A stretch of DNA of 64,000 nucleotides. It comes from Pelomyxa schiedti (taxonomy: Eukaryota > Evosea > Pelobiontida > Pelomyxidae). Of this stretch, positions 1 to 10,162 are shown one piece after another. The notes beneath the pieces were generated by a model that was given only the letters and a program-made list of their open reading frames with translations, did not search any database and had not been told where the DNA came from. Every line of letters starts with the position of its first letter. The first letter of the stretch is position 1. Location of the stretch: contig JAHLWZ010000824.1 of the NCBI GenBank assembly GCA_020536535.1, positions 38,228 to 102,227 of the forward strand, read 5' to 3'. The position numbers were made by a program, and so were the translations under genes.

Positions 1-1484
1 CAATAACTTCTTTTCTCATTTTTGATAAATTATTCTCGAGAATTGCAGCTATAGTTGTTTGCTAAAATAAAGTGAGGTACAATCCACAAGAATGAATGCT
101 TACGGTTGGTTTTGGCTTGCGCGAAACAGGTTGCAAAGGCGGCCCTGTTGTCTTTATCTTTTTCTGTCTCCGCTTTTTTTTATCCAGAACCGGTTTGGCT
201 GTAATCTTTGTAAGTTGGAGTGCTTTAGAGCCAATCATAGCTGTGGAAATTTGTTGAGGTGAAGCCTAGATCTGATTAATGTTGTGCCTGGTTTTTGGAA
301 AACTAGGTTACCATACTGGAGTTGGGTGAAGTTTTCAAACCGTTAGGCTTTTCATTGCGTAAAACGGCAGCTGTAGTGCCCCAAGCGGACAGTTGCGTTG
401 GAGAGCTCGATGCTGAAAACTGTGAAGTTGGGTGACCCAATTGCTGTGTCACTGGTGCCGTTTGCAAGTTACTTGGTGCAAGTGGAATTGGTGACGTCTG
501 AGTGTTTGGCTGACCTGAGAACGGGTGTGATGACGCCCAGACAGTGCCACTGAACTGAGGATCCCGTTGTCTCATAGAGCTGGTTGTGTAAACGCCACCA
601 ATTCTTGAAGGGTTCTGAGAGTATGGGTTCAAGCGAGGTTGTGCCATCTGCGAATCAGGAAACCCTCTACCCCTGCCAAGAGTATCCACGCGAGAATGGT
701 GTGTAGTATTACTGCGCTCTGCATTCCTTGTGCTATAGTTGGTTCCCTCCTGTTGCTGTACATTATAGGTTGGTGCAGTTGCAAAATTGTTTTGGGAGCT
801 GGGTTCCCCTTGGTATCTCCTAAATCCGTCGCCACGCCCACCCCGGAAATTCCCACCCCCACCTCTCCCATAATTACTAGCCCAATCCACGTTCAACCGC
901 CTGGGCGCTCCCCTCTGCGGCGACTGTGATTGTGTCGGTGGGTGAGTACCACAAGAAGCCGAGTGCGTGGGCGTGGGCGATACGTACGACGACGACGGGG
1001 GCGGAGGCGGGGGCGAGGTGGGTGTGGACGTGGACGTGGACGCGGAGGCGGAGGCGGCCGACGACGACGATGACGACGACGGCAGCGGGGAGCGCGGGGG
1101 GTCGGTGCTCCTCCTGGCTCCCAGGATGGTCACGCTCACGGGCTTGCTTAGCACACTGCCCAGCTTGGGTGCTGCTGCCTGCACCTGCGGTTGATGCTGC
1201 TGCTGCTGCTTGGGCTTGGCATTGCTCGGCCGACCGCGGCCGCCACCTTTCTTTGCTTGCGGAGGAGGGGCGCCGGGGCTGCTGGGGGAAGTGGACGGTG
1301 ATGTCTGCGGGGGCGGGGCACTGGGCTGCAGGGAGGCCTTACTAGAGGGAGGGGCCTGGTGCCGCTGCGGCTGTGGTTGTGGCGCCGACGCGGGGTGCTG
1401 CGGGGGAGTCTGTTGTTGCGGCTGTCTCCTTGTGATTATCAACTTTAGAGGTGGTTGCGTTGTGTTGTTACTCGTTGACGCCAT
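1..1484 (-). CDS. Ser/Pro/Gln-rich protein with AT-hook-like and RGG segments (3' end outside window)
   Basis: Unrecognised protein. I start it at the ATG whose A is 1484 (MASTSNNT), because the upstream Met codons lead straight into A/T-rich non-coding-looking sequence. Exon 1 (about 317-1484) is almost entirely low complexity: Pro/Gln runs, an AT-hook-like core (GGGRGRPS), long Ser and Ser-Thr runs, a Gly/Arg stretch (YGRGGGGNFRGGRG) and Asn/Gln/Ser-rich sequence. Introns at about 241-316 (GTATGG...CACAG) and 62-103 (GTAAGC...TTTTAG) keep the frame open into a Lys/Arg-rich segment (VLDKKKRRQKKIKTT) and then TTIAAILENNL before the window edge. The composition fits a nuclear RNA- or chromatin-associated protein, but that is inference; no folded domain is visible in the part present. 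Confidence 0.6.
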
Positions 1485-2196
1485 CTCGGCGCCCGAATGT
1501 TTTTTTTTTTCTGAAAAGGTGAACAATAAAAAGCCTGGAAGAGGGATCATGTGCAGCACACAGTGACGCGGGTTTGGTGGATATCCAGGTTGATGTCTGC
1601 CCCTACCTCTCGGAGATCAGGCTCATTACGCCCCTTTCCCACGAAGGTGGGGCTCTGTACCGGTTCCGTTTTGCAATGTGACTGTTGTTGTGATCTCCAC
1701 GGTTGCTTCATGTCCCTCACTAATATGGACCATTGACGTTCTGAAAGCCCCTCAGGGCGATTTTACCCCTTTTTCCCTCTTATCCCATTTGGCTGAATAA
1801 AATAATCAACAGACCGGAACGCTGTCGTCTTCGTGTCATCGCCCAGTCTCGGCGGTCTGGTGTTTTTTTTATTCAGCCATTTAGAGACATTAAACCGCAA
1901 CATAATGATCCATGTCAGAGAACAAGTTCCAAGAATCATCGGGAAACTTAGTTCTGGACAGAGCCGGCCATTCACAGGAACGGCCGGAGTGTTCATTCTA
2001 ATGGCCTTTCCTTGAATCCCCCGCCGTACGTAGTATATTAATGACCACTGGCAATTCTGCCATCAGAAGGACCCAACTTGGCGCATGTGCGGGTGGTTAG
2101 TCGTGCGTTAACACAAATGTTGTTGTGGGGCACAGAATCCACGAAATTGAAAACACATTTTTTGTGTTGCTATTTTGCAATATCAAAACTCTTAAA
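1485..2196. other. Intergenic region with an imperfect palindrome
   Basis: This lies between the start of one minus-strand gene and the end of the next. Short open frames exist on both strands, but none has convincing protein character or clear splice continuation. The only structured element is the 26-nt inverted repeat at 1791-1878, listed separately. The region must hold the promoter of the gene ending at 1484 and the 3' UTR of the gene ending at 2197. Confidence 0.5.
1791..1878. repeat. Intergenic imperfect hairpin (26-nt arms)
   Basis: Left arm 1791-1816 and right arm 1853-1878 are inverted copies with about five mismatches, both ending GGCTGAATAAAA on the outside and AGACCG on the inside; the loop is 36 nt. 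The minus strand of 1800-1822 is an exact 23-bp match to plus 40109-40131. A related smaller hairpin lies at 54222-54283. It could be a degenerate MITE or a structured regulatory element. Confidence 0.6.
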
Positions 2197-3212
2197 TTAG
2201 AGGCGCTTTGGTGGGAGTGGTGCACATGTTCCCGCAGCGTAGAGGGAGTCAGTGTAGTCATTGGTTTGAATCTGGAGTTCCTTAGGGCCTACCTTGAGGA
2301 GGGTGTTGTTGATCCAGAAATCAGCAACAAGGGCTTGGCAGTTCAGTTGCATTTTGAGCTGTTCCTCACATTGGGTCCAATCAGCAGGGTGGTATGGGTC
2401 GGAGGCAACGAGTATATTCTGGTAACTGGTTGTGGGTCAGTTTTGGTCAGCAAGAGTAATAACAAGTAAGTACTTACTCCGTGTTGTTGATCACGGTGAC
2501 TAAGAACGAGGCGGAGTACTTGTCATACAGATTGCATGCCATCTTCACTTCCGAAGCTGTTACGGTAGCAGTGCCGGGGTGGGACTGTGCGTACCACTCT
2601 GTAGACTGGTAGGAGGAATATAATTAGAACAAGTATTACAAGCATCAGGCGAAAGGCTCACCTTGGAGAAAAAGTCGGCAATTTGGGTAACGTATGGTGA
2701 ATAGTATCTGTACTCAAGCTGAGGAGTATTTATATACTGATAAGTATCCGTAGATACGAAGATATTATTAAAGTTGGAATCCCTGAGCCAGCTGAAACAC
2801 CGAGTCAGCTTCCATTAAATTCATATCAACAAACACACCCGCCAGGATGGAATCCTACTACATCATTAGCCAGATGAGCTCCGTATCCCATGGACCAAGT
2901 AATTGGGTCGAAATCGGGATCGGTGCTATTGTACACTTCGGTAGCGAACTTGAGCTGGTACCCGGCGTATTCTATAGGGAAAAAACCGGTAAAAAACTGC
3001 ATTCAAAAGTAAGGGAAAACTGAACCAAGGTTGTGCCAGGCAAAAGAGAAGGAAGTGAAAGCATCAGGAGAATAAGTTCCCAACTGGAAAGAATACTCGT
3101 TCAGGAACTCGTACTCTCCCTCAGAAAAAGTGAGGGACTGGTGAGTGACTGGGCCCCAGGCATCAACAGATGCAACAGCAACCAGCAAGAGCAATGGCAA
3201 TGTGGCCCACAT
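2197..3212 (-). CDS. Secreted zinc-dependent phospholipase C / S1-P1 nuclease-superfamily protein
   Basis: Starts with a clear signal peptide (MWATLPLLLLVAVASVDA) followed by WGPVTHQ, so cleavage after VDA would leave Trp as residue 1 of the mature protein. In the zinc-dependent phospholipase C and P1-nuclease fold the N-terminal Trp and a nearby His bind zinc. Further motifs in order: SPDAFTSFSFAWHN (Asp and His), then GYGAHLANDVVGFHP, which matches the His-x3-Asp metal segment of the family. Exon 1 ends at 3026 (HNL) and continues through short introns with the frame kept, giving a protein of about 250 residues ending CAPLPPKRL and a TAA at 2197-2199. It acts outside the cell or in the endomembrane system. 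Whether it cleaves phospholipids or nucleic acid cannot be told from the sequence. Confidence 0.75.
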
Positions 3213-3549
3213 GGAAAGTGTTGTTTTAATTTTGTGCCTAAATGGCTTTGGTTTTTTGCAAAAAGGTCCGGGAACTTTTGGGGACGACGCATACTTGGGT
3301 CTTTGTAGCTAAGAATCGGAACGAAAAATCTAAGACACAAATTGTGATCAAGCGTTACCGTAAGGTTATTCATCAGATTATACCACCGGCCCAAAATATC
3401 CAAGTGGAAGTGCTCTGTCTCCTACAACAGCTGTCAAGTATAGAGGCAAAGCACTGTTTGGTGTTGAGAACCACATTGCACTTGGCCCGACCTGAATCCT
3501 GAGCCCTGACTCTTTGGGTTGTCTCAGCTTTCACAGAAACGAGTTTGTG
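3213..3549. promoter_or_regulatory. Divergent promoter region
   Basis: This 337-bp stretch separates two divergent start codons (minus at 3212, plus at 3550) and so should hold both promoters and 5' UTRs. I see no clear TATA box, no repeat, and no open frame that looks coding. Confidence 0.4.
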
Positions 3550-4691
3550 ATGTTGCCACCACCCGAGGACGACAATGAGGGGGGAGGAACGCTGTTTCCC
3601 AACGTGTTGCGACGCCGTCGTGCGAAGCAGTCCGCAAAGTCCCTCGCCGCCATGTCTTCGACTCCTTCATTGACGCCAGAGATTCAAACGGAACCTGTAC
3701 GACTGAGTCCGACTTCTCGCTTCTTTCTTGCTTGATGTTGTTTATTGGCACTGCATTCCAGCAAACTTTTCGTTGTGTCACTGGTTGCCTGCGCAATACC
3801 AATTTTTCAAACTGCAAATTACAGGGTGGAAAGCCAAAGTCTGGATGGAATGATGCCACTACTACAAAGTTGGCTTATTGTAGAGCTTAAAAAAACAAAA
3901 AACAAAAAAAAAAAACCCAGAAATAATGAGGCAGTGTGAATTTATGTGATATTTTTGAGAATGTGCCTTACCAAATGTGCATGTGACTAACTGACAATAC
4001 AGTGCTGTGGAGTTGGCAAATATTCCCGACTTCCACTTTGAGGTTACTGAAGACACAAATGGTTTATAATCCCTATTCCTTCATGTTTAATTCCCTTTGC
4101 GTGTTCTTTCCAGTAAAAATGGGCCAGCAGGAAGATGATACCCTGCCACAAATTGCAATTGCCCCAAAGTTGGCAGCGCCAGTTGTTCCCACCATAAAAG
4201 ACTTAGAGAAAGACCTAAGACATGCAATACCACATAATGTACTGCTTTATGATGCATTCCTAGCAACACTAAACCGTTTCTAGGATACTGGTATTGATCT
4301 CTCCCTTCTTATATCTGTCCTGTCTCCTCCTGCATCTGTGATAGAACCGGACCACCTTCAGGACTTTGATTCACTCCTCAATAAAGTAGCATTAGAGATA
4401 CAACAGGAACAAGAAAACAACCCCACACCTGCCTCTTCCTCAATCCCAACCATCCATAACAGTCCTCCCAAAATCACACACGCACCTCCCCCCTCATCCA
4501 CCTCCTCCTCATCAGCTTCTGCATCTGCATCAGCCTCAGCCTCAGCATCCGCATCCGCCAGTTCCACTCCACTACGCACTTCAACAACCACAGCAGCACC
4601 AAATAGCAGCACTCGACCCAGAGTGCGGCCTGATGGTTCTGTGCCTTCCTCAAAATCAAAACGGCCACCACACACAAACCAAGGCTTCTGA
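3550..4691 (+). CDS. Hypothetical protein with Ser/Ala-rich C-terminus
   Basis: Not recognised. ATG at 3550 (MLPPPEDDNEGG). Exons join in frame as ...TPEIQTEP, QTFRCVTGCLRNT...DATTT, NVNLCDIFENVPYQ, IAVELANIPDFHFEVTEDTN, VKMGQQEDDTLPQIA...LLYDAFLATLN and QPDHLQDFDSLLNK..., with short introns in between. The protein is about 310 residues. The middle holds a mostly alpha-helical, weakly acidic segment; the last third is Ser/Ala/Pro low complexity with a Ser-Ala run near 4500-4560. The stop TGA is at 4689-4691. One internal donor (GTTGGC near 3872) is non-consensus, so that exon edge is tentative. No signal peptide or membrane segment is visible. Confidence 0.55.
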
Positions 4692-4777
4692 TGTACAATA
4701 TGGAATTTGAAAAAAGACCAGAGAAGTTTTTGTTTAAAAACGGAGAATATTTGGGCAGACTCGGTTCTGGAAAGAAA

Positions 4778-7452
4778 TTAGACTAGAAGAAAGACGGCAG
4801 CCAATAGGATAAGAGAACCAGCTCCTGATGCAAGATAAGGTTCCATAAAGAAGGAGCGCGACTACTAACCTTTCTGGGATGCAGCACTGATACTGGTACT
4901 TGTCTGAGTGGAATCTTCCTCTGAGCTGGTAGCAGCAGACCCTGATTCTGTGTCCGAGTCTGATTTTAATGATTCCGATTCAGAGCCGGAGTCAGATTCT
5001 GATGCTGACAGTTCCTCTGACCCAGAATCTGAATCCGAACCTGAATCCGAGCCCGACTCAGATTGAGACTGGGAGTGTAAGTGGGAGTTCGAGTGAGAGT
5101 GAGAGAGAGACTGTGACTGTGACCCAGGATGTGACTCTGATTGTGATTCTGATTCAGAGTTTGACGTTGAGGCAGACCGGCCTGTGGAGTGAGAAGTTGA
5201 TTGAGAATTCGATTTCGAACTGGAATGGGAGGTTGTGGCCGATGTTGACAGATGGGAGGAAGAAAAAGATGTAGTGGTAGAAGTAGAAGTGAGTACAGAG
5301 GTGGAAACGGAATCACTGTTTAAATCTGAGCCCTGAGAGGATGATGTTTGTGTGGAACCGGAGCCTGAAAAAGTGTGTGACGATTGCACTGATGTGGAGT
5401 GGGATTGCAAATCAGAGACCGAATCAGATGTTGATGTGGAGTCTGATACAGAAAGACCAGAGTTCGAGATGGAATCTGATGTGGAGGTTGAAGTGGACTT
5501 AGATGTTGAAGTTGAATCAGATGTGGATGTAAGGGAATTAGAAGTGGAAGCAATTCCTTCCTAATTGTCAGTGACTACAAATTATACTGTCCGCAAGAGT
5601 AGAGCATACTGCAACAGGGTCAGAACAGTCAGCAAGACTAGGCCTTGTTGGAGATATAATCAACTTAATATCTGCAGATGTCATTAGGAGAAGTTTTTTC
5701 CAAAAAGAATACAGACCATCCAACCAATACAGTACGTCGTTGGGGCCGTTCTGTCATTATAATAAATAGTTTAGTAGATGAAAGAATTTTCCCATACCTG
5801 AAAATAGACTGCATTTATTAGATCCGGGCATGCAATTTCTGTCAGGTTTACAGTGAAGAGTTGCCATGTACTTGTTACTCCTGTCAATGTGGCTGTTGTA
5901 CTGGAGAGAGTGTTCAGGGTGTCCTTCAGTGTGACCAGCAGCTTTACAAAGGTGCCGGTCATCCGAGCCCAAAATTGAAGTGAATCGAACTGGCTCCTGC
6001 ATTTATTGGGCTATTGAGTTTTGATTTTTATACCCCTGTGGTGTATAGTACCTCGTGGCTGGAATGTTCGATCCAATGTTAACGCCACCCCAACCAGTAA
6101 AATTCAGAAACAATGAAGAAGTTCCCGCATACTTGACGGCATTATCAATTGACCCTACAGTTCCCCACTTTTCCCAAGGACCTACGGCTGATTTACATTG
6201 ACGCAAAAAGGGATTTTTCAAGGTACCTTCAAAGTCGTCATCAAATAGAATCCCGAAGTCGTTGGGAGGTTCACAACATTCCGGGGAGCTCCCTCCGTAT
6301 CCATAAGGCACCTGGTCAAATTGGCTTGGGCCGTCAACAACAGCTCCGCCAACGATGGAATTTACTATAACAGTGATTTTCTGCCCAGTGAGTGAAGTGA
6401 CACGAACGTGAAGAGGAAGGGTTTTATCAAAGCCATCTCCTGAATGAAAAGTTAAAGATAGATCACTGGGGTTTTCAGAAACCGTTTGGAGAAACTTCAA
6501 ACTCATTCCACGTCTTGATGAATTAGTGACCAGTAGACAGATTGAAAATTACCTGGCGTGGAATTGTTTCCCAAGGGTCCGTTCCATTGTGTTGAGAGAC
6601 CTCCAGAGACAGTATCCCAACGCGGTGGTTTACAACTGTAAAAGCAGTATAGTACTGTGAAGAACCCTACATTTCTTTGCTGTTGGGAATAAAATGAAAC
6701 ATGGAAAAACTCACAGATTTTGTCAATAGTTTAAATGGGCCTTCTACGTCACAGGAAATCATCCTGTAAGTCACGTTTTCGCTTCCCATTCCTGTTCGGG
6801 AATCCTAAGCATCCATGTTAGTCGTTGTGGTAAGTATATTTTATTACCATTAGTGCATCAAAGGCCTGAGGACTCAAATCAAAATGGGCATATGGCTCTG
6901 TACAATCTGGGCAGCTATCAGCTATCTTTTGCAGAGATAAGTCACATCAGTAAAATCTAGTGACGAGAAGGCAACCATAATTCGGATAGCACCAAATGGA
7001 CTAACCAATTCATAACAAATGCCACAAGAAATAACATCCTATGCAAACGAGTGTTACAAAGTACACTAAGGAAAATGACATACAGCTCCATACGCAGGCA
7101 TGAAGTATGTCACATTACTTGGTGCTGCAGTGTAATTATAACCAGGACCAGATGGTCCCTGAGTAGGTCCAAACTAACAGAATGTTAGTGATTTTCGTCA
7201 AATTACAAACACAAGGGTAAAAAGCAGCACCTGGCATTTTCCAGAGGTCTTTGTTAAATCCACACTTATAATTTGAGGGAGGAAAGTGGTGTCATCCCAT
7301 GTGACATTCCCATAAAGTTTTTAAAAAAGCATGAGTACGTACTCGTAGTGCGTGATCATGCCCTCCTGGCACGACTCCATTGGTCGTGATGGGTCTCGTG
7401 TCCCTTCGACAACCGCCCACACTACAACAAACAAAAGGAAACAACCGCGCAT
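4778..7452 (-). CDS. Secreted expansin-like protein with serine-rich stalk and GPI-type C-terminus
   Basis: Signal peptide MRGCFLLFVVVWAVVEG, then a split double-psi barrel (barwin/expansin) domain: SGPGYNYTAAPSN, AYGADVISCGICYEL, IADSCPDCTEPYAHFDLS, PQAFDALM, and VTYRMISCDVEGPF. The second expansin-type beta domain follows (VVNHRVGILSLEVSQHNG...WETIPR), then another beta-rich module ending LYWLDDIKL, as in carbohydrate-binding domains. The C-terminal part (4865-5560) is nearly pure Ser with Thr/Asp/Glu, followed by a short intron and a hydrophobic tail (GAGSLILLAAVFLLV, TAA at 4778-4780), as in GPI-anchored proteins. About eleven short introns. An apparent in-frame TAA near 7330 is intronic (donor GTACGT, acceptor ATTATAAG). 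Expansins loosen cellulose or other wall glycans without hydrolysis; this one is probably displayed on the cell or cyst surface. Confidence 0.8.
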
Positions 7453-7578
7453 CGACGACGTTTCGGTTTTCTTTGTAAATCTGCAAAACTCTGATGAATT
7501 CGGCCTTCGAAGAAGCTTCAAGTTTCAGATAAAAAAGATACACAGACAGCACCATCGTGGTCGTCGGTTTTTTTGGCG

Positions 7579-8203
7579 ATGGCGGCAACGCACGCACCTG
7601 GAGCACCTCCGTCGTACGACGATTCAATGGCCCCAACACTGTTGTCTAATTTCAGTTGCACGGCTGATGAGTTTTGCAAAGTCCGAAGGAAGATCCTCCA
7701 CAAGCTCAAGGACCCTGAATGGTTTATTTTGTGCCGGTTGGACCCACAATTTTTTTACATGGACGCAGCGTCATTACGCCGCACTTGGTAGCTATCGGCG
7801 GCAGGCACGAGCACAGAAAGCTGTTCTCACCAAAAGAGTTATATTTCTGTGGTGTGATCTTTGAGAGGGACGGCAGCCACTACGAATTATTCTCCCCTCT
7901 CATTGCCTTGGAAAGATCCTTTCAATGGTTATGTACCATCCTACGTGCTGATAGAGAGTAGTATCTTCTGAATGTTGCTTCTCCCAACAACCTTCTAGGA
8001 GAGGCATTTGGCACTGGGATAAGTTCAATTCGAAAATAATTAACGGACCAACACGAGAACTACAGTGGAAGTGGGATGTATGCCAGCCCAACAATTTTGA
8101 AGAGGTAAAAGTGGCTGTAAAATACCCCTCTAAGTGTTATGTTGAGTTCTTGGAATTTGCAGAAGACCCCTATGGCAAAGAGCGATTCCGTATGTTAACT
8201 TAA
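7579..8203 (+). CDS. Hypothetical small protein
   Basis: Not recognised. ATG at 7579 (MAATHAPGAPPSYDDS). Three exons join in frame through Trp codons split by GT-AG introns: ...KLKDPE-W-HEHRKLFSPKELYF..., then ...LERSFQ-W-RGIWHWDKFNSK... to FRMLT and TAA at 8201-8203. About 160 residues, rich in Trp, Phe and charged residues, with no signal peptide or membrane segment. The last exon reads as a compact alpha/beta domain (LQWKWDVCQPNNFEEVKVAV). It begins 127 bp from the divergently transcribed expansin-like gene and ends 33 bp from the SCI1-like gene, so its UTRs must be very short. Confidence 0.6.
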
Positions 8204-8236
8204 AGCAGCCTGACTATAAGATAAATGTTGTTTTAT

Positions 8237-9944
8237 TCAACTCCTTCTTGGTCTGGAAAATATAGGCCTTTGGCCAGGGGTTTCAGGGGGTGGGACTACT
8301 TCAGGCTCTGGTCTCTCAGGTATCTTTCCACCCCGGGCCTGGAAGCTTGCTGCCATTTCTCTGAGTGCCTGCACATGAGCTAGTTCCTTCCTAGTTGGAG
8401 TGTAAGGAGGTATAGTCAATCTGGCGGGCTTACTTTCGTGCGTTTTCAGACTTTTCCATCTTCTCCTTATCGAATCTGGCTTGGTGCATTTGTTGGGATC
8501 TCTTCATGGCAGCAAATTGTGCCTCTGCGGAACTTCGTGGATCCAAGCTGTCGTCGTACACAGCCTGAAAGTGGTTAAAGGAAGTCAGTAGCGGAAAATA
8601 ACTTACCATGTCGGGACTGTCATCACGAGCCCTCCTCTCTTCCCTTCGAGCAATTTTCTTAGCTACGATTGCTTGGTGTCCTGTTTCTTTTGGTGCTAAT
8701 TCATCCAGGACGACAGCATCAGTTGAGCGTTTTTGCTTGGTTGCTCTCTGTCTTTCATATCTTAGTGCCTCTTGACGACTCTCCCACTCAGCTTGATCAA
8801 CTGGAGAATGGTGATAAACTAAAAAAAACCAGGAAAGGGAAGAAGAGAACCTATTTCCGGGGGTACAGGGGGTCTCTCCGGCAGTTGAGGTCTTGCTTCT
8901 GGTTGAGGCACTGGCCTGGCAGGTCTGGCTGAGGTTTCTACATCATCAGTGGCCTTGGCAACAGACGTTTTTACTGTGTTCATGTTAAGAGCAAGCAAAA
9001 GTGGCAAGGAAAGTACTTTCACCGAGTGTATCGTTATCAAGATCTTTAAATTTCCATTGGTAACTGGTTCGGCGGGAGTTGGTATTTCGGAACAGAACGT
9101 CATTGTAGAAATCCTCTGAATAAGGGGGGAAAAAATATATGTTTGGAGTTTTGGGAATGAAGAGGGGGAGAGGCTTGCTTGGTTAGTTTCAGCTTCTAAT
9201 TAAAGATGGCGAAAGAAACGAAAAAAGAGTTCAGAATGGGACTGTAGGTACCAGGCAGTGAGCCACTGTTCCATTGCTCAACAAAAGTGGAAAATAACTT
9301 CTTCGACTCGTCACCAGTTAGTTGGTCAATGTATATGTTGCGTTTGAGCAGTAGCCATTCTCTAAATTCAGCTTGATGATGAGAATCATAAAAATCTTCA
9401 TCTGACAAAAGAGAGATTTGGGCATTTCGTTCTATGTAAAGATAAGTCCGAGAAGAAATAAAATACATAAGGTGAACTTACTTGACAGATATGCAAGGGC
9501 TTTTTGCGCAAGAGGGTCAGAGGTGTTTATAGGAGGTGCAGCACTGGCACTAGCACCAGCCCTTACAGCCCCTGTTGTAGTACTTTGAATCCGTGGTTTC
9601 TTGTGATCACCTTTTCAGTAGACCATACATAAATAAAGTATGTGAATAAGAGAGATGAAAGAACCAGGAGACTTCGAACGAGAAGACGACGACGAAGGGG
9701 AAGAACGAGATCCAGATTTGTGCTTGTGGTGCTTGTGGCCATGCTTGTGGTGATGGCGGCCGCGCTTTTCCTCGCTGTGGTGATGCTTTTTTTCGTGATG
9801 GTGGCCGTGGTTTTTTCTCTTCTGGGGGAGTTCACTGGGCACAGAAGGCCTCCCGCCGGTACTACTCCTAGTACTAGTAGTCTCAACCGCAGCTGACTTA
9901 GTATCGGAAGGCTTCGGATCTTCCCTGCCGCTACGATCACCCAT
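8237..9944 (-). CDS. SCI1-like (style cell-cycle inhibitor 1-type) nuclear protein
   Basis: ATG at 9944 (MGDRSGREDPKPSD). The N-terminus is a His/Lys/Ser/Arg-rich nuclear-type segment (KHGHKHHKHKSGS...SRSKSP). After two short introns comes LSDEDFYDSHHQAEFREW...NIYIDQLTGDESKKLFSTFVEQWNSGSL, which matches the core of plant SCI1-type proteins as I remember them. Downstream exons give YNDVLFRNT...RRTSYQWKFK, a Pro-rich linker, and a charged helix LDELAPKETGHQAIVAKK...REERRARDDSPDM. The protein ends in a Pro-rich tail at TGA 8237-8239. Seven or so introns, one about 43 nt. The family sits in nucleus/nucleolus and has been linked to cell-cycle and RNA processing; the role here is inferred from that resemblance only. 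Confidence 0.6.
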
Positions 9945-10162
9945 TTGTTTTTTTTTTCTCTCGCGGAAGAAAAAAAACGAAAATTCCTCTCAGACTCTGT
10001 TCCTCTTCTTTGCCGGACACGGCGTCTTTGCTCATGAACTCGGAGCAGGGCATTGGGTGTTGTCTTGGAGTTTGGTACTCAGTCGATCATTTGGTGACCT
10101 GATCAAACAAATCCAAATCGATACGCCGCCGGCCTTTCGTTTGAATACTTTTGTCTAGCGGG

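Noticed and set aside
926..1345. Plus-strand Arg/Thr/Trp-rich open frame
   Set aside because: It is the antisense of GC-rich low-complexity codons of the minus-strand Ser/Pro-rich gene; it has no protein character of its own.
7290..7345. In-frame TAA in the expansin-like gene, hinting at a recoded stop codon
   Set aside because: Other genes here end normally at TAA, and a 60-nt intron (GTACGT...TATAAG) removes the stop and keeps the frame (HYD-VDLTKTSGKC).
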